A DNA stretch of 64,000 bases from Macrolepiota albuminosa (GCA_027475525.1 JAMWFC010000025.1:310001-374000); one strand, 5' to 3'. Counted from the stretch's first letter, positions 11,643 through 24,524 are shown. Notes: generated by a model from the letters alone, not told the origin. Translations and numbers: made by a program.

Positions 11643-12428
11643 TATGTTCTTGAGATTGGTATGCATTTTGCAATTTAAGTTTACTAACTCTGGTCTTGTC
11701 TTAGAACTCCTGGTTTTCAACTTGACCTTAACCTCTTAACTCCCTTTGACTTCCTCAATCCCCAGACTAAGGCCCCAACCCTGGGAATCCCCTATTTTGC
11801 ATCTTGAACTCTGAAGCATGGTCTGGAGTTCCAGACACCTGAGTACATGTAGATCAAGTCTGCCTCATAAGAACATTGCTTTTCAGGAAAGTCTCTGAAT
11901 CAGCAGGACCTGACAATTGCCTCACCTTTCAATCTGCTGGTAGTCTACCAGCTTGCCTGCCACTATTATAACAATTCTTATTATCTCGATCATTCTGCCT
12001 CCAATCATGACCTCCACTGTTGTTACTGTGATAAGTTGTAGTCATCACTACTACTATCACTACTCTCTGAGTTTCTGTCCAGTTCAGCAGTTTGAGCAGC
12101 AAACCGTCACCATATATCATTGACAGGCATCACACCTTCATGCCCTTCAAAGGCTATCATCTGGTTGTCAATTAGCAACATGCCATGATCATGCAAATCC
12201 TGGTTGCACATCTTCTGGTAATTGACACATTCATTCCAATTGTCCACTGGATAGATGCATCATGCTATGTGTCATGGTTGCATTTGTTCCTTAAGAATGT
12301 GGACCTCATCCACATCTTCTTTGATAGTGACCTGCTTTTGAGGTGTCTTGACCTCTTGCACAGCAATTGGCACTTCTGACTCTGCTGGAGTTGTTGTCAC
12401 AGTCTCAACTTCAGACAATGCCTGTTGA

Positions 12429-12433
12429 GGCAC
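12429..12433. repeat. Target-site duplication of element L, left
   Basis: GGCAC directly before the left LTR. The same five bases follow the right LTR at 23985-23989, marking L as one integrase-mediated insertion into O. Confidence 0.85.
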
Positions 12434-12646
12434 TGTAACGGAGTTATGGATTTTGAAAGAGCTTAAGTCACACAGAACAGAATCAGACCAGACCAGTCTA
12501 TTGACTATGTAGTGTATAACAAGAATAAGCTGCTTATTAAGCAGCAGGTATGTACATATTTATAATTATATATATTATAATAAATATTCTAAGTATATAG
12601 TAAATAAACGCTATGTGGCCAACGCCACATAGCAAACTATGCTACA
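12434..12646 (-). repeat. 3' LTR of element L
   Basis: 213 bases, starting TGTAAC and ending GCTACA on the plus strand. It contains the hairpin at 12610-12633. Differences from the right LTR are almost all transitions. Confidence 0.9.
12610..12633. promoter_or_regulatory. Inverted repeat inside L 3' LTR
   Basis: Perfect 10-base arms GCTATGTGGC / GCCACATAGC around a 4-base loop, close to the U3 end. Also found in the other three LTRs of this family. Confidence 0.75.
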
Positions 12647-12656
12647 CACCCCCCAA
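12647..12656 (-). promoter_or_regulatory. Polypurine tract of element L
   Basis: Minus strand reads TTGGGGGGTG immediately before the 3' LTR, the expected primer site for plus-strand DNA synthesis. Confidence 0.75.
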
Positions 12657-12691
12657 TTAGACCGAATTATGATCTCAAAACACTCTGACAG

Positions 12692-15600
12692 TCAGGCTGT
12701 TGGTAAGTCAGGAATGGGAGCAATTGGAGAGTCCCTGGGCTCCCAGAATGGATTGGCAGTCACATTGTCCATATTGTAATCGAGGAGTTCATCCTTGGAT
12801 GCGGGCTCGTGAGAGGTGCCCGATGGCCCTGCCAGAGGCAGGGAGTTGTCATAGTCCCATAGCAGGGACAGCATAATAGTGGGGTCAAAAGTCAGCCCCA
12901 GAGTAGGAGGTTGGGGATCAGGGAGATCCCCATTGTTGGATGGGTACTGGCGCGTCCAGATCTCTCAGGCATGAATGTCTTGCCCGATGAGGAGATACAT
13001 CCCCTTGGTGAATGGATCGTTGAATGCACAACGACTCTCCTGTTGCTGGAGCATTAGTTGTTGGCGGTTGCTAATGGTGGCTTCATGTCACCCATCCCAC
13101 TGAGCAAGGGACTGGGGTGTCCCATAGCAATTGAGGCATTGCAGCCTTTCATCATTGATGGCAGCCACCTCGTTGTAGAGCCAGCTGTCACTGAAGAAAA
13201 TGTGGGCCAAGTAGGTAACCCCATAGGTGTATGTATGGTCAGCCCAGCTGACCGGAATTTGATTGTGAAGAAGGACACATAACGTGTCCGAAGTGGTGAA
13301 GATGGAAGCTGAAGCTTCTGGGATGTCCACAGCCCAAGCCTTAAAGTTCGGGTCCTCGGTAGAAAGGGGCACAAAGGATTGCCCCATAGCTGCCTTGTAT
13401 TCAGCAACAGCCTCTTTATAGAAGCCTGGCCATGCAAAGACATAAGCCAGGTGCTTGTGCACCGTGGACTTGGAGGGGTGGCTTGTGCAGAAAGCGCATA
13501 CAAGCGCAAACCTGAAAAGGCTGTGCCAATGGATGCACATGGCACAGTCCATGGCCAGACCGGTCCACACATTGGGCATCCCAGGACGCCGGTAGTCCAA
13601 AGCAAAAGGTTGCTTTGGGTCAGGGGGAGTCAGGCCGACAAAGGCCAGCCTCCCACTTTTCTTGCGGCGGTAGATCTTCAAAGGAGCAATCATCTGCAGG
13701 ACTTTCTCCCACTCCTCTGAACTTGCAAAAGATACTGCAATGGTCTTGTACAGGACCTTGTTGAGTAGTTGAGACATTGCTCTGTCTCAGGCTGTGGGGT
13801 GACAATTCATAGTCACCTGTTTGAATTTGTTGAGCAAGAGGTAGCCCAACTGATGCTGACAAATTGGCATAAACTGGTTGTTCACCAGTGCATGGAGCCT
13901 GCAGAGCTCTCGAGGGCTGCGGAGAAATCCACGAGGTGCAACTTGGTACACCTTACTGTTATGGAGCGTATGCACGGCATTGCCCTCTTTGTCGGCCTCA
14001 AAGGCCCTGGCTGCATGGGCTTCCTGCCCGACGAAGATAGTGTTGGTCACTGGTGACCAATAGAATTGGAGAGACAACCCCACACCAAAGAACAAGTTCT
14101 GACGCTTGATAGTGTGATCATGATAGATCACAATGCCGAGTGCATTAAAGATGCGCCCAGTCTCATCTTCAAGGAGGGCAGCTCCTTGTTTGGCACTATC
14201 TTGCACCTGATGGTCCATCTTGGCCTGTCAATTACTATTGCGCTGCTCGCATGCCATACATTGTGCCACAGTTTTGTGTGGCACCAGAGATTCCATATGA
14301 GCCTCTTCAGGCTTCTTATACCATTCGTCATCGGAGGGCAGGGATGGCAGCCTCTTCTGACCAGTCATCTCCGAACGTGGGTCCATCGCCCACACACATT
14401 GAGGGTATTGGGCAGGAGGGCCCTCTACCAGTACTGCAGGTAAGAAGGGGATGTTAGCCCCTGGGACCCCTTTGGGGGCATCCTCAGGGAAGTGCACGTT
14501 AACGTATGTGTGCCCTTCCAGGTTCTTACCCCAATGATCCTTTCAGGGTTGCGAGGCCTTCACCTCAGTGGGGCATGTACTGACGCCCCAGGAACTCTGC
14601 TCCCCAGAGTGCATGGTGGATACCATGGATAATGGTCACAAGGATGCGACCTCAGATGCACTACTAGCAAGGCACTGGAGCAGGGACATCTTTATAGGGA
14701 AGAATGTCCTGTCCTAGACTGGCCTCCTGGCCAGGAATGGCAACACTCGACTGAGTTGAGTAGGAGGGTGCGTCCTCCACTCCTTGCTGACGTGCCCTTC
14801 TGCTGGAGTCGGTGTCCTGACTCGGGGGTGTAGTCTGCTGCTTACAAACAGCTGATAGGGCAAGGAGATCAGTTTTGTGCTGAGCGTGCATGTGATCCAT
14901 GTTGTCCATCATCCAGCTGATGAGGACGATGGCCTCTGCATTGCGGAGGAATGACAACTCTGCAGATATGTCATACCCATTGTCCCCCAGACATTGGAGG
15001 AGAGTAGCCAGGACTAAGTCCTGGTTGAGACTGGGCTTGACAGCCTGTGCTTTTCCTTTGTTGCATTGAGGACACAACTCTTGTTCTGAGCTGGGCTCGG
15101 GTTGGTGCAGCATTTCTAGCCACTGTAACAAGGAGAGCCTGGCCAGGCTCTCTGTTGGCGCATTAGCTGAAGAGGTGGTGCCTTGTTCTGTATTGAGAGT
15201 TTCTGTGCTCTCAATAGCCATGTGGGCCTGCCCGAGGGATGCTTGGCGTCCCTCTAGGTTGTCAGGCGGTACTGTGGTCAACAGGGAAGCCGACTTGCCT
15301 CCCTTGGCTAACGCATCATACGAGGTGTCATGCCCCAAGCCCCCATCCAAGCCAGGGGATATGGCATCATTACAGGCGCGCCAGGATAGTACGCCAGGCC
15401 CATAGACTGGGGCAAAGGATGCGCCCCCATTGTCCCTGTTGCCAGTACAGGGGCAGGCTGCCTCCATCCTGACGTTGCTTGGGGGCTAAATAGCCCCCCG
15501 TACTGGGCCTGTTGGGATTGGCCTTCAGCGTGATGTGGCACAAAAGTGCCCTGTGCCGTCTGACAAGGCAGAAAACCGCCCATGGGTGCATTCTGGGGCA

Positions 15601-16840
15601 TAAAATTGCCCTGCATAAGTTGTTGTGATGGATAGCCACTGATCACTGGCTGCTGCGGTGGGTAGCCCACCACTGGTTGTTGCTGCTGCCATTGATGAGC
15701 CTGCATTGTAGCTGGCTACAGATAGCCCCAATACCGCACCTCACATTGGCCCACTAGTACCACCAGAAGCGCCATGCTCTAGCGCTTCCAGCGCTATTTT
15801 TCTCATATTTTTACACTAATAACTCGCAGCTACAGACTCCAATTACTCTCAGACCACCTTTTATGGCACCACTTATTCTTCGCACCACTATTGACACCTC
15901 GCTGCACCTTGCCACTTGCACTTCAAGGCTATACATTTACACAGACACTTGGCATCAGTCAATCCGGCATAATGCTCTTAGCCAGTGGCAGCGCTTACAA
16001 GGGGAAATGATGAAGTATTTCTGTGACAGCATCATTATGGACCTTTTTACTATACAATTCAATTCACCGCATTTACTTACATTTTTATCAGTTCACCACC
16101 CTCTAGCGGCACTTAACCTCTTAGCATCGGCTAACTTTCTTTACTATAAATACCTACTTTTTGTTAGTAGTACAAGGGAATCAATTTGGCAGTAGGGATC
16201 GTATCCCAACATTTTGGTCTCCATATGCAACAGACTACCTCTTGTTGACCGTGTCAAGCAAGAGGACTCTGCTCTAGTTTTCTATCTCTCTCTCTCTAGC
16301 GCCTTGCAACTACGGCTTGGCTTTCGTGCTTAGATCCGCTAAGCAATCTCATCCTTTTATTATCACATTCTAGGTGCTAACACTTAGCGCCTCTTAGTGA
16401 CCCTTTCCTGCACCTCTTAGCGCCTTCCTTAGCAACTTTCCCACACTCTTAGCACTTCTCCTTAGCGACTTTTAGCACCCTGTAGCCACATTTTGAAGCC
16501 TTACGTAAGTGCCTCCAATCACCCACTTTCCTTGCCACCAACCTCTTGCCTACCATGTGTTCTCTGGGACCTGTCTGGAACTCTCTCACACACTTAGCAC
16601 GCCTAAAGCTATATCGGCTAAGTAGCTGCACTAGTGATAGTCCACACAGCACTCCAGCTCAATTTGGGTGTCATCACTGTGAGAAGCCCACAACCTGTTG
16701 CAATTGTCTCTACTGGGGCGCATTTTGGGTCAGTGGGGGAGCCATCTGCCCCCCCCTTCAGCTGATGGTAAGACCAACGGTGCAAACTCAAACTGCTGCT
16801 GCTGCTGCTCACTCAGGTCCATGGGCATGTTGTCTATGGT
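12692..16840 (-). pseudogene. Third ORF of element L (unknown function), broken
   Basis: Located between the integrase and the 3' LTR. Fragments at 15706-15308, 15467-14664, 14218-13787, 13777-13088 and 12874-12692 align end to end with the third ORF of M. Visible parts are a Q/P-rich head (QQPVISGYP, MMPYPLAWMGAWG), a KGK-containing helical middle with DNMDHMHAQ, a basic DSSRRARQQ segment and a conserved C-terminal region with FYWSPVTNTIFVGQEA. The initiator ATG seen in M is ATA here. A 988-base insertion lies at 15690-16677, and small indels shift the frame. No transmembrane segment or signal peptide is apparent. Function unknown. Confidence 0.75.
15690..16677. mobile_element. Unclassified ~988-base insertion in L's third ORF
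   Basis: M has uninterrupted sequence here; L resumes homology exactly at 16678. The inserted DNA has many CTTAGCG-type motifs between about 16280 and 16480 and a TATA-like TATAAATA at 16145. I see no coding region and no clear terminal inverted repeat. It could be a solo LTR or a non-autonomous element. Confidence 0.6.
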
Positions 16841-16959
16841 TGAGGAAAAAAAGGGAAAAAAGAAATTTCGAATTTTAGACGTGTCTCAGCCACAGTTGCT
16901 GACCAACTCAGCCAAGCTGCGATCAGCACTGCCAATCAAATTAAGCACCAGTGCACTTA

Positions 16960-19900
16960 CCTAACTGATGTGGGTGCTTAACGCCCTTCAACTCCAAATA
17001 ACGGTCAAGTGCCACCAACTTGGAGCAATGGGAGTATGGCTTCCATGTTGTGTCCCTGAGGGACCACCGTACCTCAAACTCAAGCATATTCTGCTCAGTC
17101 CACCAGTGCCCTATGATGCACTCAATAAACCATTCGTCATCATCTCATGCCCCAAAGTCATAGGGGCCCGGGGTCACCCTGTTAGGGAATAGCGTGTTAT
17201 CAGATGTGCTATATGGTCGCAACAGTGACACATGGAACTTTGGAATGATTTGTCATTCTTGTAGTGCCTGAGGCAGCTCCAGCACATAGTTGGAGGTACT
17301 TGGCTCCACGTCTAGCATGCAGTATGGGCCTACCCATTTTGGGCAGAGTTTACTTGTCCATCTCTTTGGAAGTTTCAGGTTACATGTTGACAGATAGACC
17401 AACACTCCTACTGATATTGGTGGGTCCATTTGCCTATAGTGATTGGCATTTTTTGCCTGAAAGACTCATGTCTTGATGATGGCATCATGCACTACCACAA
17501 TATTCTCCAGGGCTTGCCTGGCAAACTTGAAAACTCCTCAGTGGGCCACCACATCCACATGAATTTTGTGCAGCATGGAGGGCAAGTACCCTCTATTGAG
17601 CTCAAAGGGCACATACCCTGTTGTATCTGAAATACTTGCGTTAATCGTGAACTCAGTGAGTGGACACCAGTCCACCCAGCTCGTTGATCAGAGTGAACAA
17701 CTGCCCTCAAGATCTGGCCTATACTGCGGTTGGCCCACTCAGTCTGTCCATCTGTTTGAAAATGGAATGATGTCGACATGAAGAGTCTAGCTCTTAACAG
17801 CTTGTGGAGTTCCCTCCACCATTGAGACATGAACTTTGAGTCACAGTCACTCACAATAGTACTAGGCAGCCCATGCAGCCTAACGATCTCCCTGAGGTAG
17901 ATCCATGACAGCTCTTTATCTGTCAGCATAGTTCGCACCAGTATAAGGTGCACCATGCTTGTCATGCGGCATATCACCACCTAGAGGTAATCAAACCCTC
18001 TAGACTCAGGAAAGGGACCTACAAAGTCCATTCCAATGGAGTTCCAAGGTTTTACAGATACAGGTGGCTGGTGTAACTTCCCAGCAGGTGCTCCAGGGGG
18101 CAACTTTGCCCTCTGACATGCTGCGCATGATGCGCAGAACTTGGTAACCTCTTGGGCCATACATGGCCACCAGTACCATCTACGGATGTATCCCAATGTT
18201 TGTGCGGCACCGAAGTGCCCCACCAGTGCATGGGCCTGGTCCAGTACTCACATAACAATAGTTCACGTATGGCAAAGGCAAACCACTGCCACTCCTTGAT
18301 GGTTTTCCATTGTGATCAGTCTGCCAAGCCCCTGCCTGAACCGAGGGTGGTCGTCAGAATTGGTGATTATCTTAGTAAAGAGAGAATCATGCCCATATGC
18401 CTGCACCACTTCTATGCAGAAGTTGTTGTTGCCCAGGCTAGGGAGCTGGGACAAAGGCGATTCACCCTCCAGCATCTCAGCCAGAGTAACGGGTCTATTG
18501 GGGTGCTCGTGTTCCCCAGGTGACTCTGGATCCATGACTTCATGCTCCTTAAGCATTGAGCAGTTGGGTGGCTATGTCTTGCTCCTTACGCTGCTCCCTG
18601 AGGTGAGTACTTTGCCTCCATTCATCATTACGCATCACACGTACATCTAGGACATGCTCCCTGATTTCCTGGTACCGGTGGAGAGGTAAATCCTCCCTAT
18701 CTGGGTCTATGCAACAGTCTGCCTGCACATACTCATGAGGCTCATGAGCCTCCCTGACTACATCACTCTCACAGTAGCAAGACAAGCAGTCTGCCACTTT
18801 ATTGAGTTCACCTTTAACATAAGTGATGTCAAACTGGTATCTCGACATGTAGTCGATCCAACGTTGCTGATGTGGCGACAAGTTCACCTGAGTTTTGAAG
18901 AACTCAAGTGCCTTGTGATCGGTTATGGTTATGATATGGATAGGGTATCCCATCAGCTTATCCTCCCACTTGAGGAGGGCCTCAAGTATAGCTAGGTTCT
19001 CTAGCTTGTGCACAGCATAGTTTTGCTAGGCAGTCATGAACTTTTTTGACATGAACCCTGCTGGGTGGCACATCTGCCAGCTACTCCCCTGGCCATACAT
19101 GGCACTGACACCAGTCTTAGATGTGTTGCAAATGAGCCATATAGGCTCGTCCTGTCTAGGGTCAATTGGTCGAATAACCGGAGTCTTCATACAGATCTGT
19201 TTAACCATTTCAAAGCACTGCTGGTGCAGTGGCCTCCAAGTGAACGGTGACCTGTTCTGTGTCATGGCCATAAGTGGCCCAGTATAGACAGTGACATTGG
19301 GCAAAAAGCTCGATATGTAGTTGACAAGGCCAATGAATCGTTGGATGTCATTGTAGTTTCATGGCGTGTGCCACTCCCAAATGTGATCGAGCTTGTTCTG
19401 ATCAGGGTGTATACCCTGCTCATTGATGATATGCCCTAGGCGGTCTATACTCTGAGCATAAAGCTCACACTTCTTCCACTTCAAATACAACTTGTACTTG
19501 CATAGTCATTCAAACACGACTCTGAGGTGCTGCTCATGCTCCTCCATGGAATCCGAATAGATGAATATATTATCTAAGTAGACGTGCATAAAGCATCCTA
19601 TCATATCTCAAAAAATAGAGGTCATGAGCCTCTGAAAGGTTGCAGGGGCATTACAGTCCCCGATCTGCATTATGTTGCTTGTGAACATGCCCATGATCGA
19701 TGCAAATACGGTCTTGGATACGTCTTTGGTGCAGATGCACACCTGCTCGTAGGTGTCAGTAAAGTCAATCTTTGAGCAATACTTTGCCCGAGCCACATCT
19801 TTCTGGATCACCTCCTAATCTGGTAAAGGCATTATATCCTTTATGGTATTGTCATTGCGCTGATGCGCATCAAGAGCTGTTCGAAGGGTTCTGTCCTTCT

Positions 19901-21170
19901 TCAGAATGCATAGTAATGGTGCAGCCTAAGCAGTGGTGCATGGTGGCCACCACTGAGCATTCAAGTAGCAATTAGTTTTATCATGTAATTGCTCCTGGAG
20001 TGCACGTGGACAGTGCGGCAAGTGGTACTTGTATTGCTTGCTCTTGTCTATGAGATTAATCTCATGGTTCACTTCCCACCAGGGCGGGAGCTCCTCCTTG
20101 GTCCACCTGATTAACACTGTCATTGGGTATATGCAGTCTCAGCAGGGGATCCACTACCGCTGCCTTACAAGCCACAAGGCTTGTCCCTTCACGTACAAGT
20201 GAATATGCTATAGACACTTTGTCCAAAGCTGGCTGGCAATATGCTGGTGTGATGGTTGTCCATCGCTGGTGCATGTTTCATGCACATGTGGCTGCCACCA
20301 GTTTGTTCCATTCCTGTGGCATTCAAGGATTGTATGCCCAGTTGTACTCAGGAAGGGGAGCTGGTTGCTCACATAAAGACCATGTGTCCTCACTATATGA
20401 GGCTTCTGCCTCTCGGTTGCTGTCCCTCAAGTCATCTAACTTGACTCAGGAGGACATAGGTAGACATACATCTACTGAGTCCTCAGGCTTTTTTGCCTTT
20501 TGCTGTCATCCATCTGGAGGCTTCACGCCTTGAACATCACAATTGTGTATTCGCTCATCTCTTGTCTTGGAGGCTTGATATTCCTCCTTGCTCATCATCA
20601 CCATGTTGTGGTCTGAGCTCAGCCCAGGCATAGCCTGTACTTCCTCATCCACATCCTCCACTGCTGGCACTTTGCACCAGCCAAGTCATAGAGAATCCTT
20701 GTGCTTCTCCATAGTGCGGTGACGTCGCAGGCAATTATCAGTGTTGTCTGTGGTAGCCCATTCAGCTGGGATTACTTTCCCATTCACTAGCACCTGACAG
20801 TGCTCAAAGTCTAGCATGACTTTGTTATGCTGCATGAATGGTGTTCCCAGTATCATATCATAGCGATCAAAGTTCACTACATCCATGTATTCCTGGCTAT
20901 GTGAGCCAGTGTCTGGACAGTTACATTCGTCCCATACTGCACCATAGCACAGCTTCCTACCATGCCCAGCTGCAATGCCAACAGCATATCTAACTCCTGT
21001 ACAGAGATTCCATACACGTGAGTGAACTGGAGCATTATACCAGAAGTAGTACTCCTGGAGTCCCATAACGTCCAAGCTTTGTGGCCATTCACATCCACAT
21101 ACAAGACCAGGCACTCCTTGTCTGCCTGCTTGAACGTAAGGTGCTGCAAAGTGCCCTCTGCTCAATGAAG
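16960..21170 (-). pseudogene. Pol of element L: protease, RT, RNase H, integrase, chromodomain
   Basis: Minus-strand polyprotein in fragments with numerous stops. The protease (about 21165-20690) has DSR in place of the active-site DSG. The reverse transcriptase spans about 20120-19320, with the active-site box near 19575 reading YLDN rather than YLDD. RNase H spans 19304-18549 and has TDHKALEFF. The integrase zinc finger (18223-18100) has HCASCAACQ-type CxxC residues. The integrase core spans 17980-17492 and has DCDSKFMSQWW and a degraded second half. The chromodomain region at about 17150-16970 is recognisable only by alignment to M. The two catalytic changes are both G-to-A on the coding strand. 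This copy cannot be active on its own. Confidence 0.85.
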
Positions 21171-23653
21171 AGTCACCTTCTTCATTTGAACCACGTTATT
21201 TTTGTCATGATTGTTTGAGGATGGCCAATCCATCATTGCCGCTAGGCATTCAGAGTCACTGTCGTGACTGTAGTACTCGTTGTCATAGATGTCATCATAT
21301 ACGTTGACCATGACGTAATCCTCCCCCTCCATGACCACACTCTCAGGCTCAGTGCCCAATGCCTCCTCTGGGGGCTCTTGGTTGTTCATGGGGTGCTTAG
21401 CCTCAGACTCAGACTCAGCCGAGACATCTCCATCACTCCCACTTGCAGCTGCAGTATGTGCAGCTTGAAGGTAGGCACGGGGTGTATACCCCTTTCTTGG
21501 CACTCCTGTCTTCACAGGGCAGTTGGTAGCATAGTGGCCTGGCTGGCTGCATGCAAAACAGGCTCCTGTCTGACCAGGTGGGTTGGCCAGCTTGATTTCT
21601 GGCCTTGGTTTAGTACATTCTCTATCTGGAGCCCACTCTGGTCATGGGTGGCTTTGCCCTTGGTTTGCCGCAGGAGTTCTGCGTACCACAAACTGTGTGT
21701 TGCAGTCATGATCTACATCGGCCTTCTTGGCCAGAAAGGTCTCCACATGCTGACCCCGTAAGGATGCCCCAGCAGGTGGTAATCGCCTGCTTCCCCCTTT
21801 GTGGCCACTCCAATGCTTGTAGTGGTTAGCAGTCTTAAAGGACTGCTCATACCTGATGCGTACACCACAAACTCTTTCACATCATTGACCTCTACTATCT
21901 GCTTTACGCAGCTTCACTCCATCTGGTAACCATAAGGTTACCTCCAGGGCCTCATCGACTACTCAATGCAGGTGATTGTGCATGGCTTCACGATGCATTC
22001 AAATGGCCTCCCGCTGACCCAGGGATCTAGTCGCTAAATCAGCGGCTTGGAGAAGTGACTTCTCTTGTCCACCCTGCGGTGGACGTTCTAAGCCCCCTCG
22101 ACTGTGGGCATAATTGCCCTCGTCTCAGGGAGTTGACCTAGGGCAGTCATCCTGGCCGCTACCAGGGGCATCACATCTGGTGGCACCATCTCAATTGAGA
22201 AAGTCTTCTTGATCATGATTGTTGCGCCGTCCAGGTTCTGGAAAAGCTTGATTCTCCTGGCCCTGCATGATGAATTGATGACGCATCTCATCAATGGGCT
22301 TAGTGCCCTTGAATACAATGCCCTGATTGTCGATAAGGGACTGTCCCTTAGTTCTGAGGTCGCCATTGCACATACGTTGATACGCAACTCTGTCGCTCAA
22401 CGTTTCCACCATTGGCACACACAGCATCACAGATGCCTCGCTCTCCACCTTAAATGTGGTACTAGCATGTCCATCCAGGCCTGACATCTCTGTCCTAAGA
22501 TCTCGGTTATGCAAATGTGGGGGCTCCTCACGCCACCCTTGTCCTGCTGGAGTATAGAAGGTACTCACCAGTTTTACTTTGGGCACTTCCTGCGCCCATG
22601 CTAGTGCTTCTACTAGCTCGACTCCAACGTCTTGATTACAATGTGCCAAGCATTCCTCAGACATGTGGCTCCAGAGGGTTAACACCCCTGATTGCCTTGT
22701 GGCCTTCTACTGCAAATACATCTGCAGTTCCATAGTGAGCACTCTCACCATCAAATCAGTATATTTAGTACTGAATACATTGGGCACTTTGTGCTCTTGT
22801 CACTTAAGTGCTACTATATGCGCTGAAGCATAGTGCTTGAGTCGCTACTGAATACATTGGGCACTTTGTGCTCTTGTCACTTAAGTGCTACTATATGCGC
22901 TGAAGCATAGTGCTTGAGTCGCGCTTGGGTGGTGTATTTCATCACCTCTGGGTGTAAATTCCAGAACACCCGCAAGCGCATAGTGTACATGATTTTCAAC
23001 TGCTGCTCCTCTGCTCTAGCATCATTGTCGCTGGATGACTCAACCACCTCTGGGAGCTCTGCACCCTCCAGGACTTCCTCCACTGCTGGTGCACGTGGAA
23101 AACAATTTTCTGTGCAGGCTACTTCAGGGATCGCAACCTCCTCCAGTACCTCCTCTATGCGGGCTTCCGCTATCCTAGTAGGCATGGAGCCTGCTGCAGT
23201 TCACCTGGCCCCACTACTCTGGCTCAGGGGGAAAGTTACCCCAGTCCATACCGACAACTCGGTGTCTTCTGAGATGCCCTGGGTGCCTGTTGACTGTTGG
23301 CCTTCATCAGGAGGCCCTTTTGAGGCTAACTGACTGGACCGTTGCAGTCCACCTGGCAGCTGCATAACTGGGGGAGTTAATCCCCCTGGCATCTTGTCTT
23401 GTGGCCGTGGCTGGCCATCCTGTTGTGAGCTCTCAGCTCTCCAGGCCTTGCTCTCATTCTCAGGCAGGTCAGTGCTCTGACCTCGGTCTTGAGCCTTGGG
23501 TCTTGACTGACCTGCATTGGACACTGGCACGTCCTGAGCATCTGCTAGGTCTCCCTGTAGGTCATGGGCATTCTGCCTGCCGTCAGTGGAAACTGCAGGT
23601 ATGGGATTACTCATCAATTCCCTGTTTGAAATTTGCATGATGTGGCTGTGCAA
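21171..23653 (-). pseudogene. Gag of element L, internally deleted
   Basis: Starts at 23653 with a disordered, acidic N-terminal domain. The matrix-like part (23185-22877) and a QGQEN-containing linker (22685-22088) follow. At 21888 the sequence jumps from the nucleocapsid-proximal segment to the capsid start; compared with M about 545 bases of capsid are missing. The CCHC knuckle near 21560-21520 is partly preserved (CFACSQPGHYATNCP-like). In L the end of gag runs in the same frame into the acidic spacer before protease, showing that gag and pol are one ORF in this family. Confidence 0.75.
22769..22922. repeat. 77-base tandem duplication in L gag
   Basis: Adjacent copies starting at 22769 and 22846 within the matrix-like region; identical. 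Shifts the gag frame between the fragments at 23185-22877 and 22685-22191. Confidence 0.95.
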
Positions 23654-23745
23654 GAAGCTCGAGAAGCTGATAGAGTTCTGTCAACGAACTCAGCAACTGA
23701 CATCGGATGCTAGGCAATAGATTCTAGCTGGCGGATTCAAAAAAA

Positions 23746-23984
23746 TGTAATGGAGTTACGGATTTTGAAAGAGCTCAAGTCACACAGAACAGAATCAGAC
23801 NNNNNNNNNNNNNNNNNNNNNNNNNNNNNNNNNNNNNNNNNNNNNNNNNNNNNNNNNNNNNNNNNNNNNNNNNNNNNNNNNNNNNNNNNNNNNNNNNNNN
23901 TATTATAATAAATATAATATAATATTCTAAGTATATAGTAAGTAAATGCTATGTGGCCAATGCCACATAGCGGACTACGCTACA
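23746..23984 (-). repeat. 5' LTR of element L, containing an assembly gap
   Basis: Starts TGTAAT, ends GCTACA. The middle is replaced by 100 N. Hairpin arms are at 23948-23957 and 23962-23971. Followed by the GGCAC target duplication. Confidence 0.9.
23801..23900. other. Assembly gap of 100 N
   Basis: Exactly 100 N inside the LTR, the usual placeholder for unknown size. By comparison with the left LTR only some 80 bases need be missing. Confidence 0.98.
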
Positions 23985-23989
23985 GGCAC
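23985..23989. repeat. Target-site duplication of element L, right
   Basis: GGCAC, identical to 12429-12433. Confidence 0.85.
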
Positions 23990-24524
23990 TTTGCTTACAT
24001 TGCATTGTTGGTTTGCGGTGTTCTGATGCTAAATATAGTCTTGCTAAGACTCATTTGCCTGACATGGTACATTTAACAGTTCCATTGCATCTGCAGTTAA
24101 TGGCACTTGTTGGTGCATGCTCATTTTGCATTCTACTAAGTTGGCTGGAGTGGCTGTTGAGACTGCTGACCCTTGCACTGCTTTGTGCTTGATGAATTTC
24201 TCTCCTGATTTACCACTAAGCCTCACAATAGACATCATTTGTTACATAAATAGCCCATCTGACATTCCAAAGCTTGCACTAGCATTGTAAAATAACTTTT
24301 TATCTTGCTTTGGTAGAAGCTGGTAAGTAGACACAGCTTGCATCTTCACAGCTTGAGACACAGGTAAGTCACCTGTATCTGGGAAAGGAGGATCCAGATT
24401 AAGAGAGCTAGTCATAGAAGCACATTTTTGACATGATGCCAACAAAAGTTGAGAGTTTTTTGATGAGTTGCCTAGTCAGTAACAAGCCTAGAGTCTAAAG
24501 CCAATAGCAGAAAATTTAAAAAAA
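23990..24524 (-). mobile_element. Old gypsy element O, part 3: gag start and leader
   Basis: Continuation of O beyond L. 24445-24044 holds gag N-terminal fragments. 24425-24524 aligns with the leader of L (23640-23745), including the AAAAAAAT run just before the LTR. Confidence 0.65.

Larger units (their letters stand above)
7278..12433 (-). mobile_element. Old Ty3/gypsy element O, part 2: RNase H to gag
   Basis: Continuation of element O after the Ngaro insertion; the first bases continue the RNase H codons interrupted at 1320. It reads leftward through RNase H, reverse transcriptase, protease and gag. It ends at 12433, where L is inserted. AT-rich and full of stops. Relative to M, the stretch at about 11200-11950 is some 600 bases longer and contains a short tandem repeat, so it probably includes a small unrecognised insertion. 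Confidence 0.8.
12434..23984 (-). mobile_element. Ty3/gypsy chromovirus element L, full length but decayed
   Basis: LTR-bounded element on the minus strand. From right to left it holds the 5' LTR, gag, protease, reverse transcriptase, RNase H, integrase with chromodomain, a third ORF and the 3' LTR. It belongs to the same family as M by LTR ends (TGTA..TACA), internal order and protein similarity. Many C-to-T and G-to-A changes have created stops. About 545 bases of gag are deleted and ~1 kb is inserted into the third ORF. Confidence 0.9.

Noticed and set aside
13054..13605. 183-codon ORF in element L
   Set aside because: Runs in a different frame over the third ORF, whose conserved residues are in the 13777-13088 frame.
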